This document shows positions 25,205 through 34,679 of a stretch of 64,000 nt of DNA, piece after piece. The stretch is from CALMFG01 sp963674805 (GTDB taxonomy: Bacteria > Bacillota > Clostridia > Christensenellales > CALMFG01). The notes beneath the pieces were generated by a model, which worked only from the letters and a program-made list of their open reading frames with translations, did no database searches and was not told the origin of the DNA. The stretch lies in the NCBI GenBank assembly GCA_963674805.2, contig CAXXNY010000005.1, positions 434,001 to 498,000 of the forward strand, written 5' to 3'. How positions within the stretch are numbered: the stretch's first letter is position 1; each line of letters starts with the position of its first letter. The translations under genes were made by a program, and so were the position numbers.

Positions 25205-26383
25205 TTATTTCAGTTTTATTTCTCCCGGCGTAAACACCTCGGAGACTTTCACCATCTCGTCACTGATTTTAATGTGCTGCGGGCAATGCGATTCACACTT
25301 CTTACACTGGATGCAGTGCTTTGCCATCACGGCCTCCTCGGTAAACATGTGATAATGGCTGATGCTCCGCTTTCTGGCTTCTGATCCCGGCTCAAAATAA
25401 TGATACGTGTTATATGCGGTAAAATTAAGCGGAATATCCACACCCTGCGGACAAGGCATGCAATACCTGCATCCCGTGCACGGCACCTTAATGGAGCGTT
25501 TGATAATCCCGGTCGCCTTCTCAATTGCGTTTAACTCATCTAACGGCAAATATCCGGCGTCATATTTATTCGCGATCTCAATGTTCTGTTTGACCTGATC
25601 CAGCGTGCTCATACCGCTTAATACGGTTGATATACCCCTTTGGTGATACAGCCAGGAAAACGCCCATTCCACAATCGGACGGTCGGGATCGTATGCGGTC
25701 AGGATATCTTTTGCCGGCTGAACGACATCCGTAATCAGTCCGCCCCTTAAAGGTTCCATGATGACCACGCCGAGGCCCTTTTTCTTCGCAATATCAAGAC
25801 CCGCTTCACCAGCCTGAAACTCCCGGTCTAAGAAATTATATTGGATCTGGCAGAACTCCCAGTCATAGTCGTTGACGATGGTCTCAAAGCTTTCATACTC
25901 ATCGTGGAATGAAAATCCAATATGCCTGATTCTGCCGTCTTTCTTTGCCTGTTCGAGAAACTCAAAAACCCCGTTTTTCTTTAAGCGCTCATATAAGTCG
26001 GCGTTAAGTCCGTGCAACAGATAAAAATCAATATAATCGGTATCCAGCGCCTTCAGCTGCCGATTGAGATATTTTTCATTATCCGACGGAATATGAATAA
26101 GCCAGGACGGCAGTTTTGTGGCGATATACACTTTTTCTCGATGTGCTTTCAGTGCTTTGCCGACAAAGAATTCTGACCGGCCCTGCCCGCCGCTTGGACC
26201 GACATGGTAGATATATGCCGTATCAAAATAATTAATGCCCTTATCCAAGGCATATTCAATCATCTCAGTGGCTTTTTCCTGATCGATATTTCCGCTGTCC
26301 CCGCCGATTGTCGGCAGGCGCATGCACCCAAATCCCAGTGCAGATACGTGTTTTCCGGTTGTCCCCATTGTGCGATATTTCAT
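25205..26383 (-). CDS. Aldo/keto reductase with C-terminal 4Fe-4S domain
   Basis: 392 aa. The N-terminal AKR barrel (residues 1-280) has GFGCMRLP, the catalytic NYFDTAYIY (Asp, Tyr), ATKLP (Lys) and LLHGL (His). The C-terminal part has CTGCRYCMPCPQGVDIP and CIQCKKCESHCPQ, two iron-sulfur motifs. This fusion is common in anaerobes; substrates are unknown. AAGGAG precedes the ATG. Third ferredoxin-type gene in a 4-kb stretch. Confidence 0.93.
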   Translation of the reverse strand: MKYRTMGTTGKHVSALGFGCMRLPTIGGDSGNIDQEKATEMIEYALDKGINYFDTAYIYHVGPSGGQGRSEFFVGKALKAHREKVYIATKLPSWLIHIPSDNEKYLNRQLKALDTDYIDFYLLHGLNADLYERLKKNGVFEFLEQAKKDGRIRHIGFSFHDEYESFETIVNDYDWEFCQIQYNFLDREFQAGEAGLDIAKKKGLGVVIMEPLRGGLITDVVQPAKDILTAYDPDRPIVEWAFSWLYHQRGISTVLSGMSTLDQVKQNIEIANKYDAGYLPLDELNAIEKATGIIKRSIKVPCTGCRYCMPCPQGVDIPLNFTAYNTYHYFEPGSEARKRSISHYHMFTEEAVMAKHCIQCKKCESHCPQHIKISDEMVKVSEVFTPGEIKLK

Positions 26384-26556
26384 ATTTTCTCCTTGATGAC
26401 TGCTTTACTAGGAATTGTACCATATCTTGTATATAGATGAAAGTAGTGTACCACTATTTTTATTAGCAATCATTGATGGCATAAAAATGAAGCGAACATT
26501 TTCGCCATTTATTCTTATATATTAACAAAAACTGGCGCTGTTAAACAAAATAAAGC

Positions 26557-26609
26557 TTGATTTTTGGTGTGGAAAGGAGTATAGTGGGCCTAAAGGGAGG
26601 ATAGTGGAG
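26557..26609 (+). promoter_or_regulatory. mraZ promoter with MraZ-type operator repeats
   Basis: TTGATT (26557-26562), 17 bp and TATAGT (26580-26585). Over and after the -10 lies a ten-base periodic repeat: AAGGAGTATA, GTGGGCCTAA, AGGGAGGATA, GTGGAGAGAA from 26574 to 26613. MraZ binds direct GTGG-type repeats spaced by one helical turn in its own promoter, so autoregulation of the dcw cluster is likely. Confidence 0.75.
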
Positions 26610-26671
26610 AGAAAACCCACGATAATTTACATTTTACTATCTTTCGGAACGAATAGGAACGGAACCAGAGA

Positions 26672-27079
26672 ATGGCTTGGTTTGTTGGAGAACATCAACG
26701 CGGCGTTGATGAAAAGGGAAGGGTGATTATCCCTTCTGAATACCGGCAGGCACTTGGCGAGAACTTTATTGCTGCTCGCGGTTTTGACAAGCAGCTTTCT
26801 CTGTATCCATTGGACGAATGGAGCCAATACTTTAATAAATACGTTGAAGGCGACGAGAATGACCCGGAAGTCAGAAGAAAGAGAAGGGACATCTCTAGAC
26901 GCGCAAACAACGCCAAACAGGACAGCCAGGGCAGGATGTGCATCCCGCAGGAGCTTAGGGATTATGCGGGGATTACGAGTTCAGTGACGTTTATCGGTGA
27001 CAGCACCCATGTCGAAGTATGGGACAGTGAAGTACTGAAAGCATATGATGCCGAAAGAACGGATGACTTTGGTGATTAA
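26672..27079 (+). CDS. mraZ: Transcriptional regulator MraZ
   Basis: First gene of the division and cell wall cluster; an AbrB-like protein with two swapped beta domains forming a ring. 135 aa with the paired motifs DEKGRVIIPSEYR (residues 14-26) and DSQGRMCIPQELR (about 84-96). Its stop overlaps the rsmH start (TAATG). Confidence 0.97.
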   Translation: MAWFVGEHQRGVDEKGRVIIPSEYRQALGENFIAARGFDKQLSLYPLDEWSQYFNKYVEGDENDPEVRRKRRDISRRANNAKQDSQGRMCIPQELRDYAGITSSVTFIGDSTHVEVWDSEVLKAYDAERTDDFGD

Positions 27080-28020
27080 TGATGGCCGAACAAGCACATA
27101 TTCCTGTATTACTGCGTGAAACCATCGACTTGTTAAACTTAAGGCCGGGCATGACCATTGTTGACGGTACCTACGGCGGCGGCGGGCATTCGGTCGAGAT
27201 ATTAAAAAGGATACTGCCGGGCGGCAGGCTGATCGCGATCGATAAAGACCCGGAAGCGGTTGAACGCGGACGCGAACGCCTGAAAATCTACGATCAGAAC
27301 GTGTACATGGTACACGATGATTATAAAAATATTTTGCATATATTAAATCAATTTAATATAGAGGAAATCGACGGAGCCCTGTTGGATCTGGGCGTCTCGT
27401 CATTCCAGCTGGATGACCATTCAAGGGGGTTTAGCTACAAAGCCGACGTCGCGCTCGATATGCGGATGGACAACACGAGGGGGATTACAGCCCAGGATGT
27501 TGTCAACGGGTATTCCGAGAAAGAGCTGACGGATATATTTTACAAATTCGGCGAAGAGAAATGGTCAAAGCGCATAGCGGAGTTTATATGTGAAAGGAGA
27601 AAAGAAAAACCCATCACAACATCTGGCGAGCTGACAGAGATTATTAAAGCAGCAGTGCCACTTGCTGCACGAAAAGGAGTTAAATACCCATCCATGAGGT
27701 GTTTTCAGGCCATCAGAATAGAAGTCAATGATGAGCTTAAAAACTTGCAAGTGGCATTGGATGGCTTTAAGAAGGTGATCAAATCAGGGGGTCGATTAGC
27801 AGTTATCACCTTCCAGTCCTTAGAGGACAGAATCGTAAAACAGTACTTTAAGGAGATGCAAAATCCTTGTGAGTGTCCGCCAGATGCTCCGATATGTATT
27901 TGCGGTAAAACACCGACAGGAAAGATTATCACAAAAAAACCTGTTTTACCGCATTCTAGCGAAATGAATCTCAACAACCGATCAAGAAGCGCAAAATTAA
28001 GGGTGGTTGAGCTGTTATAG
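27079..28020 (+). CDS. rsmH: 16S rRNA (cytosine1402-N4)-methyltransferase
   Basis: SAM-dependent methylation of C1402 in the decoding centre. 313 aa, family length, with HIPVLLRETIDLL at the start, DGTYGGGGHS as the SAM loop, LLDLGVSSFQLD and the C-terminal NNRSRSAKLRV. The start ATG overlaps the mraZ stop; a second ATG follows immediately. Confidence 0.97.
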   Translation: MMAEQAHIPVLLRETIDLLNLRPGMTIVDGTYGGGGHSVEILKRILPGGRLIAIDKDPEAVERGRERLKIYDQNVYMVHDDYKNILHILNQFNIEEIDGALLDLGVSSFQLDDHSRGFSYKADVALDMRMDNTRGITAQDVVNGYSEKELTDIFYKFGEEKWSKRIAEFICERRKEKPITTSGELTEIIKAAVPLAARKGVKYPSMRCFQAIRIEVNDELKNLQVALDGFKKVIKSGGRLAVITFQSLEDRIVKQYFKEMQNPCECPPDAPICICGKTPTGKIITKKPVLPHSSEMNLNNRSRSAKLRVVELL

Positions 28021-28048
28021 AGAATGTGTTTATTTAAGGGTGATGACG

Positions 28049-28642
28049 ATGCGCAGCGATAAAGGCCGTAATAGCAGAGAAAGCAGAGATCGGAATTCTG
28101 CTTTTTTTGACTTATCAAATGAAAATTACGACGAACAGCAGCGTGAGCCGGAAATTTCGATTTTCGGCGAAACGGCGTCGAAAAAACCCCGGAATCAGTA
28201 TGCTTCTGAACAAGCGGATTATTATGAGCCCAGAAAACCGGTCAAAAAACGGCGGTCAAAGCGCCGCCACCCAAAACGCGACCGGAGGGTAACACTGCTG
28301 GTGGTTTTGGTTTACTCAGTGATTGGCTTTTTTGTCTGCAGCCTGCTGATTACCCGATACGCTTATATTATTGAAACAGATAAAGCGCTGGATGCGCTGG
28401 AGGCGGATATAGCCGTCCTGGAAGCTGAGGTTGAAAAGAAACAGCTTGAGGTATCGCTGAAGGACGATATTGCGCTGGTACAGAGCAAAGCGAAAAAAGA
28501 ACTTGGCATGTATTATCCGAGAAACGAACAGATTGTTTATATTGATATTGATAAGGCGGAAACAATCGAAAGGGACGATATTGTGGACAACGAAATAATC
28601 ATGACCGATGACGAGCAGAATACGGCTCAGCCATCAGAATAG
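28049..28642 (+). CDS. ftsL: FtsL/DivIC-like division protein
   Basis: 197 aa: about 80 residues of hydrophilic, basic N-terminal region, one membrane helix (about residues 83-105), then a leucine-zipper-type coiled coil (AlDALEADIAVLEAEVEKKQ region) and a short acidic tail. Sequence identity in this family is low, so the call rests on topology and on its position between rsmH and the PBP. ATG 28049 has AAGGGTG seven bases upstream. The cytoplasmic tail is longer than usual. Confidence 0.85.
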   Translation: MRSDKGRNSRESRDRNSAFFDLSNENYDEQQREPEISIFGETASKKPRNQYASEQADYYEPRKPVKKRRSKRRHPKRDRRVTLLVVLVYSVIGFFVCSLLITRYAYIIETDKALDALEADIAVLEAEVEKKQLEVSLKDDIALVQSKAKKELGMYYPRNEQIVYIDIDKAETIERDDIVDNEIIMTDDEQNTAQPSE

Positions 28643-28660
28643 CAAGGGGCGTGACGTAAC

Positions 28661-30757
28661 GTGGCGGTTTCTTCGGCATCAAACAAGAACAGGCTGATTG
28701 TCATTTTCGGGATAATTGGCTTGATTTTTTTAGCACTGATTTTCCGGTTGATGACAATCATGTTTTTTGACGCGGACGAGTTAAAGGCACAGGCAGAGGC
28801 GCAGTGGACGCGCGAATTTGACGTGTCTGCAAAACGCGGCGATATTATGGACCGGAACGGCAATGTGCTGGCGCATTCATCCAGCATTGATACGGTCTAT
28901 GTCAACGTCGATCAGGTGGATGATGCGGCATATCTTTCCGCCGCCTTGGCTGAGCTGCTGGATATGGATTATGATGCGATCTATAAGAAGGCAACGGACC
29001 AGACCAAATCTCAGGTCTGGATAAAACGCCAGGTTGAAAGCGAAATCACCGATAAAATCCGCGAACTGAATATTCCGGGTGTCGGTTTTTATACTGAAAC
29101 AAAGCGCTACTATACAGACGGCGACTTTTTAACATCCGTGCTCGGTATCACATCGACCGACGGCGTAGGACTGGAAGGTATAGAAGCGCTGTATAACCAG
29201 ACGCTTTCGGGTACCGAAGGCAAGTTGATCGGCGAAACCGACCGGACCGGCAAGGCCATTCCGTACGGGGACAGCATGTATGTGCCGCCGGAAAACGGCG
29301 ACAATGTGGTGCTGGCCGTGGATGAGGTGATCCAGATGTTCTTGGAAGAAGCGCTGGAATCCGCGTATAACGACCACGGCGCACAGAACACGCAGGGCAT
29401 TGTGATGAACCCGGAAACCGGGGAGATACTAGCGGTTGCGTCGTATCCGGATTTTGATTTGAATGATCCACCGAGGGACGATACCGACGCGATGCAGGAT
29501 ATGATAAGGAACCGTGTGTTCTCGGATGCCTATGAGCCGGGCTCCACATTTAAAGCAATTACCGCGGCGGCAACGCTGGACAGCGGCGTTATGACTGTCG
29601 CCGATACATTTTACTGCTATGGCTATATGACGATTGACGGCCAAAGAATCAAGTGCTGGCGCGATTATAATCCGCACGGGCATGAAACCTTTACCGAAGC
29701 GGTGCAAAACTCCTGTAATCCTGCGTTTATGACTATGGCGCTGAATATGGGCACAGATATATTCTATGATTACATTTATAACTTCGGATTCGGATCAAAA
29801 ACCGGAGTGGATACGATTTATGAAAATCCGGGTATCGTTCGGAATGCAAAATATATCAAAAATTTTGATTTGGCGCGAATCGGATTCGGGCAGAGTATCG
29901 CGGTAACGCCGCTTCAACTGACGTCGGCGTTCTGCGCGGTCATCAACGGCGGCCAGCTGATGCGCCCGATGCTGGTGAAAGAGATAGTCGGCGAAAACGG
30001 GCTGACCGTAGAAGAATGTGAGCCCGAGATTATCCGGCAGGTCATCGGCGCAGAAACCAGCGCGACCATGCGGCAGATTCTGCAATCGGTCGTGGATGAA
30101 GGCGGCGGACAGAATGCAGCGATTGACGGGTATTCGGTCGGCGGGAAGACCGGTACGGCCCAGAAATATGACGATGACGGAAACATCATCGAAAATAAAT
30201 ACATCTCATCCTTTATCGGATTCGCACCTGTTGAAGACCCGGAATTGGTGGTGCTGATCATCGTGGATGAGCCAGAAGGTGCGATTGCCTACGGCAGCGT
30301 GGTTGCGGCGCCGTATGTCAAAGAAGTCATGGAATCCTCATTGAAATATCTCGGGATTCCTGCGAGTGAATATATACAGGCGAATTATATTACCGTGCCG
30401 AACCTGATCGGACTGGATGCAGGTCAAGCGATCGCGGCAGTTGAAGCGGCCGGATTAAGCGCGCTGATGGACGGCACGGGCACAGTAACCGGACAGTCTC
30501 CGGCTCCCGGCGGCAACCTCACCAAAGGAGGGGAGGTCATCGTTTATATGAGTGAAAAACAGTCCTCTAGCGTTGATAACCCCATCGTCACGGTGCCGGA
30601 TTTAACCGGGATGTCAAAAGATGACGCGAAAGCGGCGGCCGAAAGCGCCGGACTGCAGATATATTTTGAAAACGACGGCGAAACAGTATCGTCCCAGAAT
30701 GTCCCCAGCGGATATGAAGTGGAAAAGGGAACCATTATTACAGTGATCTTATCATAA
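28661..30757 (+). CDS. Class B penicillin-binding protein with two PASTA domains (PBP2x/SpoVD type)
   Basis: Septal peptidoglycan transpeptidase that works with FtsW. 698 aa: membrane helix at about 13-33, dimerisation domain with RGDIMDRNG, transpeptidase with STFK (Ser295-Lys298), SCN (Ser351) and KTG (Lys496), then PASTA domains from about 577 and 641. GTG start. Firmicutes often have both a vegetative and a sporulation version here; sequence alone does not tell whether this is pbpB or spoVD. Confidence 0.95.
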   Translation: MAVSSASNKNRLIVIFGIIGLIFLALIFRLMTIMFFDADELKAQAEAQWTREFDVSAKRGDIMDRNGNVLAHSSSIDTVYVNVDQVDDAAYLSAALAELLDMDYDAIYKKATDQTKSQVWIKRQVESEITDKIRELNIPGVGFYTETKRYYTDGDFLTSVLGITSTDGVGLEGIEALYNQTLSGTEGKLIGETDRTGKAIPYGDSMYVPPENGDNVVLAVDEVIQMFLEEALESAYNDHGAQNTQGIVMNPETGEILAVASYPDFDLNDPPRDDTDAMQDMIRNRVFSDAYEPGSTFKAITAAATLDSGVMTVADTFYCYGYMTIDGQRIKCWRDYNPHGHETFTEAVQNSCNPAFMTMALNMGTDIFYDYIYNFGFGSKTGVDTIYENPGIVRNAKYIKNFDLARIGFGQSIAVTPLQLTSAFCAVINGGQLMRPMLVKEIVGENGLTVEECEPEIIRQVIGAETSATMRQILQSVVDEGGGQNAAIDGYSVGGKTGTAQKYDDDGNIIENKYISSFIGFAPVEDPELVVLIIVDEPEGAIAYGSVVAAPYVKEVMESSLKYLGIPASEYIQANYITVPNLIGLDAGQAIAAVEAAGLSALMDGTGTVTGQSPAPGGNLTKGGEVIVYMSEKQSSSVDNPIVTVPDLTGMSKDDAKAAAESAGLQIYFENDGETVSSQNVPSGYEVEKGTIITVILS

Positions 30758-30838
30758 ACGTCCGATATAAAAAACTTGATAATATGTCATGAAAAATATA
30801 TGATGTATTGAAAGTAAAAAAGGATGTTGAATACAGTT

Positions 30839-32287
30839 ATGGGTAAAACGCTGTCACAATTGACCGAAGGACTAAATATCATCAAGCGCACCGGCGAAGA
30901 CGTCACGGTGACGGGCATACAGTTTGATTCCCGCAAAGTTGAAAGCGGCGATTTGTTTTTCTGTATCTCCGGGTTTAAGACCGACGGGCATGTCTATGCC
31001 GCTAAAGCAGTGGAAAACGGTGCGGCGGCGCTGGTGGTAACGGTTGAGTTAAAGCTCGATGTTCCGCAGATTATTGTGGAAGACGACCGGCTGGCGATGG
31101 CGCTGATTTCGGTCCGGTTTTATGATTTCCCGGCAAGGCGCATGAAGATGATCGGGGTGACCGGCACTAACGGAAAAACCACGATTACATATATGGTGAA
31201 ATCCATGCTGGAGGCCTGCGGCAAGAAAGTCGGACTGGTCGGCACGATACACAACATGATCGGCAGTGCGGCAATTGACACGGCGCGCACAACACCCGAA
31301 GCACCGGATCTGAACAAACTGCTGGCGCAGATGGCGGATGCGGGATGTGAGTATCTGGTGATTGAGGTTTCATCCCATTCGCTGGATTTAAAGCGTGTGG
31401 CAGGCATTGTCTTTGATATCGGGATATTCACCAACTTAACGCAGGACCACCTCGACTTTCATGAGACGATTGAGGCGTATGCACAGGCAAAGGCGAAACT
31501 GTTTCGAAAATCCCGCGTCAGCATTATCAACACTGATGATGCCATGCACAGGGTGATGCTGGAAGCCAATAAAGGCAGGCTGTTAACCTATGGGATTGAG
31601 AGCGATGCAGATTTTAAGGCAAAAGAAATCACTGTAGCCCCTTCGGGTATCGGGTTTGATTATTATAAAGGCGGTGAAAAAATCCGCCGGATAGAAATGG
31701 CATTAACCGGCTACTTTAACGCATATAACGCATTGGCGGCGATTGCCGCGGCGGATGCGCTGGAGATGCCGTTTGATCAGGCGGTTAAAGGGCTTGAAGC
31801 CATGGAAGCGGTGGACGGCCGGTGCCAGGTTCTGGATTCCGGCAAAAAGGGCTTCTCAATTATATTGGACTATGCCCACACGCCGGACAGCCTGGAAAAC
31901 ACCATTGCGTCGGTCAGACGCTTTGTCACCGGACGCATTATCACAGTATTCGGATGCGGCGGCGACCGGGACAAAGGCAAGCGTCCGATTATGGGTGAGA
32001 TATCCGGCAGACTGTCGGATTTTAGCGTGGTGACCTCGGATAATCCGAGGACAGAGGAACCGATGACCATCATCGGCGAAATCCTTCCGGGGGTGGAAGC
32101 GTCCGGCGGTGAATACACTGTCATCGAAAACCGGCGCGAAGCAATCAAGTACGCGATGCAGCATGCCGAAGCCGGGGATGTCGTGATACTGGCGGGCAAA
32201 GGCCATGAAACCTATCAGGAAATCAACGGCGTTAAACACGACTTTGATGAAAAGGTCGTGGTGCGGGAATTATTAAAAGAAATATAA
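30839..32287 (+). CDS. murE: UDP-N-acetylmuramoyl-tripeptide synthetase (meso-DAP type)
   Basis: Adds the third amino acid to the UDP-MurNAc dipeptide. About 482 aa with GVTGTNGKTT (ATP loop) and DNPRTEEP; the DNPR motif is typical of enzymes adding meso-diaminopimelate instead of lysine. Start is uncertain: ATG 30839 gives the usual N terminus (MGKTLSQL), while ATG 30824 is possible but overlaps the AAGG ribosome site. murF, normally next, is missing. Confidence 0.96.
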   Translation: MGKTLSQLTEGLNIIKRTGEDVTVTGIQFDSRKVESGDLFFCISGFKTDGHVYAAKAVENGAAALVVTVELKLDVPQIIVEDDRLAMALISVRFYDFPARRMKMIGVTGTNGKTTITYMVKSMLEACGKKVGLVGTIHNMIGSAAIDTARTTPEAPDLNKLLAQMADAGCEYLVIEVSSHSLDLKRVAGIVFDIGIFTNLTQDHLDFHETIEAYAQAKAKLFRKSRVSIINTDDAMHRVMLEANKGRLLTYGIESDADFKAKEITVAPSGIGFDYYKGGEKIRRIEMALTGYFNAYNALAAIAAADALEMPFDQAVKGLEAMEAVDGRCQVLDSGKKGFSIILDYAHTPDSLENTIASVRRFVTGRIITVFGCGGDRDKGKRPIMGEISGRLSDFSVVTSDNPRTEEPMTIIGEILPGVEASGGEYTVIENRREAIKYAMQHAEAGDVVILAGKGHETYQEINGVKHDFDEKVVVRELLKEI

Positions 32288-32320
32288 CGAAAATATAATC
32301 GGTTATTATAGAGGGATATT

Positions 32321-33298
32321 ATGAGATTACAGATTTTAGCCATACTTTGCGGTTTTATCATCGCGCTTGCGGCGGGGCATGTACTGATTCCGCTGCTGAA
32401 GCGTCTAAAAGCAGGACAGCATATCAGGGACGACGGGCCGCAGAGCCATTTGTCCAAATCAGGAACGCCGACCATGGGCGGTATCATGATCCTGATTGGG
32501 ACGATTGCGTCATCATTGATTTTCGCCAGAGGCAATCTTGAAATGCTGCTGGCAGCAATCGGCGTCTATCTGGCTTACAGCATTATCGGCCTTGTCGATG
32601 ATTTAATTATTGTACGGCGCCAGCGGTCAATGGGACTGCGCGGGTGGCAGAAAATACTTGCCCAGAGCATTTTCGGTGTGCTTTTGGCTGTTTATGCTTA
32701 TTTTCATCCGGAAGTCGGCTCAACGGTGATTGTACCGTTCTTGAATATAGAATGGAACATGGGTATCTGGTTTATTCCGTTTACGGTGTTTGTTATTGTG
32801 GCAATGGTCAACGCGGTCAATCTGACCGACGGGCTGGACGGATTAGCTTCCAGCGTTACCATGCTGAACAGTTTTACGTATGTGTTTATTTTTACCGGGC
32901 TTGCGGCGGTTTCTGTGGCGCAGGACATGCAGAACATGGCCGTTTTCGCCGGAGCGCTGGCAGGCGCCTGTATCGGGTTTTTACGGTTTAACGCCTATCC
33001 GGCCAAGGTCTTCATGGGTGACACCGGTTCATTGGGATTGGGCGCGGCACTGACCGTAATGGCGGTTTTCTCGCGCATGCAATTATTGCTGCCGATTATC
33101 GGCATCATGTTCGTGGCGAGTGCGGTTTCTGTGGTGATTCAGGTCGGTCATTACAAGCGGACAAAGAAGCGTGTGTTCAGGATGGCGCCGCTGCACCATC
33201 ATTTTGAGTTAAAAGGTGTCAGCGAACCGAAAATTGTTTCTTCATATATGATTATTACAACCGTGCTTTGTCTGGTTGCACTGTTGAGCTTAAGCTAG
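32321..33298 (+). CDS. mraY: Phospho-N-acetylmuramoyl-pentapeptide transferase
   Basis: Makes lipid I from UDP-MurNAc-pentapeptide and undecaprenyl phosphate in the membrane. 325 aa, about ten helices, with GTPTMGG, GLVDDLI (Asp-Asp catalytic pair), NLTDGLDGLA, FMGDTGSL and APLHHHFE. Full length, following murE by 33 bases. Confidence 0.97.
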   Translation: MRLQILAILCGFIIALAAGHVLIPLLKRLKAGQHIRDDGPQSHLSKSGTPTMGGIMILIGTIASSLIFARGNLEMLLAAIGVYLAYSIIGLVDDLIIVRRQRSMGLRGWQKILAQSIFGVLLAVYAYFHPEVGSTVIVPFLNIEWNMGIWFIPFTVFVIVAMVNAVNLTDGLDGLASSVTMLNSFTYVFIFTGLAAVSVAQDMQNMAVFAGALAGACIGFLRFNAYPAKVFMGDTGSLGLGAALTVMAVFSRMQLLLPIIGIMFVASAVSVVIQVGHYKRTKKRVFRMAPLHHHFELKGVSEPKIVSSYMIITTVLCLVALLSLS

Positions 33299-33308
33299 GG
33301 GAAAGATA

Positions 33309-34670
33309 TTGCTGAAGTATTCGGGGAAACGTATACTGGTCGTCGGGATGGCCAAAAGCGGCATTGCGTGCGCACAGCTGTTAAAAGATAACGGCGCTGT
33401 CGTCATTATCGCTGACAGCAAAAAACGCGGTGATTTTAAAGATGATGAATTATCATTGTTTGATAAGGTAGCCGATGAACAATATCTCGGCGAAGATCCG
33501 TCGGATATCATCGAAACGGTAGACGGATTGGTGCTGAGCCCGGGTGTGCCCCCGAAGAAAGTGCCGTTTATCCGAAAGGCGGCGGCATTAAATAAAGAAA
33601 TTATCGCAGAAATCGAACTGGGATACCGCGCCTGCAGTGCACCGGTTGCGGCGATTACCGGTACAAACGGAAAGACCACCTGTACGGCGCTTGCCGGTGA
33701 GATTTTTAAGAACAGCGGAAGAAAAACCTTTGTGCTGGGCAACATCGGAACACCGTTTGCGGAACTTGCGCCGGAAACAAAGCCGGAGGATTTCGTGGTG
33801 TTAGAGGCTGCAGCGCTTCAGCTGGAAACGATTATTGATTTTAAGCCCAAAGTTTCGGCGGTGCTGAATATTACCGAGGATCATCTCGACCGCTTTGAAA
33901 CAATGGATTATTATATCGCCTGCAAGGAAAAGGTGTTTGAGAACCAGGAAGCAGACGATTATTGCGTGCTGAATCTGGACAATGCAATCACCGAAGCGAT
34001 GGCGGAAAAGACAAGGGCAAGAGTGGTCTGGTTCAGCCGGAAGCAGGAGCAGGACTTCGGTGCCTTCGTCAGGGACGGAAACATCATATTTAAAGACGAA
34101 TCGGGGATTAAGACAATCTGCAAAACAGATGACGTCTATATCCCGGGCGAACATAATTTAGAGAATGCTTTAGCTTGTACGGCGATCGCGATGGTGTCCG
34201 GCGTTTCGCCGGAAGTCATCAAAGAAACGCTGATGACCTTTAAAGGCGTTGAGCACCGCATCGAGTTTGTGCGGGAAGTGAACGGCATCCGGTATATCAA
34301 TGATTCGAAAGGCACGAATCCGGACGCCACAATCAATGCAATCAAAGCCATGAACCGTCCGACGGTATTAATCCTCGGCGGCTATGATAAAAAGAGTGAT
34401 TTTGACGAATTGTTCCGTGCGTTCAATCCATATATAAAGACAGTGATTGCGCTCGGACAGACCAAACCCAACTTGCTGAAAAGTGCAGAGACGACCGGGT
34501 TTGAATCGATATTCACCGCAGATAGTTTTGAAGATGCGGTGATCAAGGCGGGCGAACATGCAGAAAGCGGATATAACGTACTGCTGTCGCCGGCATGCGC
34601 CAGCTACGATATGTTCAGAAACTTTGAAATCAGAGGAGAAACGTTTAAGACAATCGTCAGCAGGCTTTAG
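33309..34670 (+). CDS. murD: UDP-N-acetylmuramoylalanine-D-glutamate ligase
   Basis: Adds D-glutamate to UDP-MurNAc-L-Ala. 453 aa with the N-terminal Rossmann segment ILVVGMAKSGIA, ATP loop ITGTNGKTTC, and the C-terminal NDSKGTNPDAT and ILGGYDKKSDF of Mur ligases. TTG start with GGGGAAAG upstream. Confidence 0.97.
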   Translation: MLKYSGKRILVVGMAKSGIACAQLLKDNGAVVIIADSKKRGDFKDDELSLFDKVADEQYLGEDPSDIIETVDGLVLSPGVPPKKVPFIRKAAALNKEIIAEIELGYRACSAPVAAITGTNGKTTCTALAGEIFKNSGRKTFVLGNIGTPFAELAPETKPEDFVVLEAAALQLETIIDFKPKVSAVLNITEDHLDRFETMDYYIACKEKVFENQEADDYCVLNLDNAITEAMAEKTRARVVWFSRKQEQDFGAFVRDGNIIFKDESGIKTICKTDDVYIPGEHNLENALACTAIAMVSGVSPEVIKETLMTFKGVEHRIEFVREVNGIRYINDSKGTNPDATINAIKAMNRPTVLILGGYDKKSDFDELFRAFNPYIKTVIALGQTKPNLLKSAETTGFESIFTADSFEDAVIKAGEHAESGYNVLLSPACASYDMFRNFEIRGETFKTIVSRL

Positions 34671-34679
34671 GGGGCAAGT

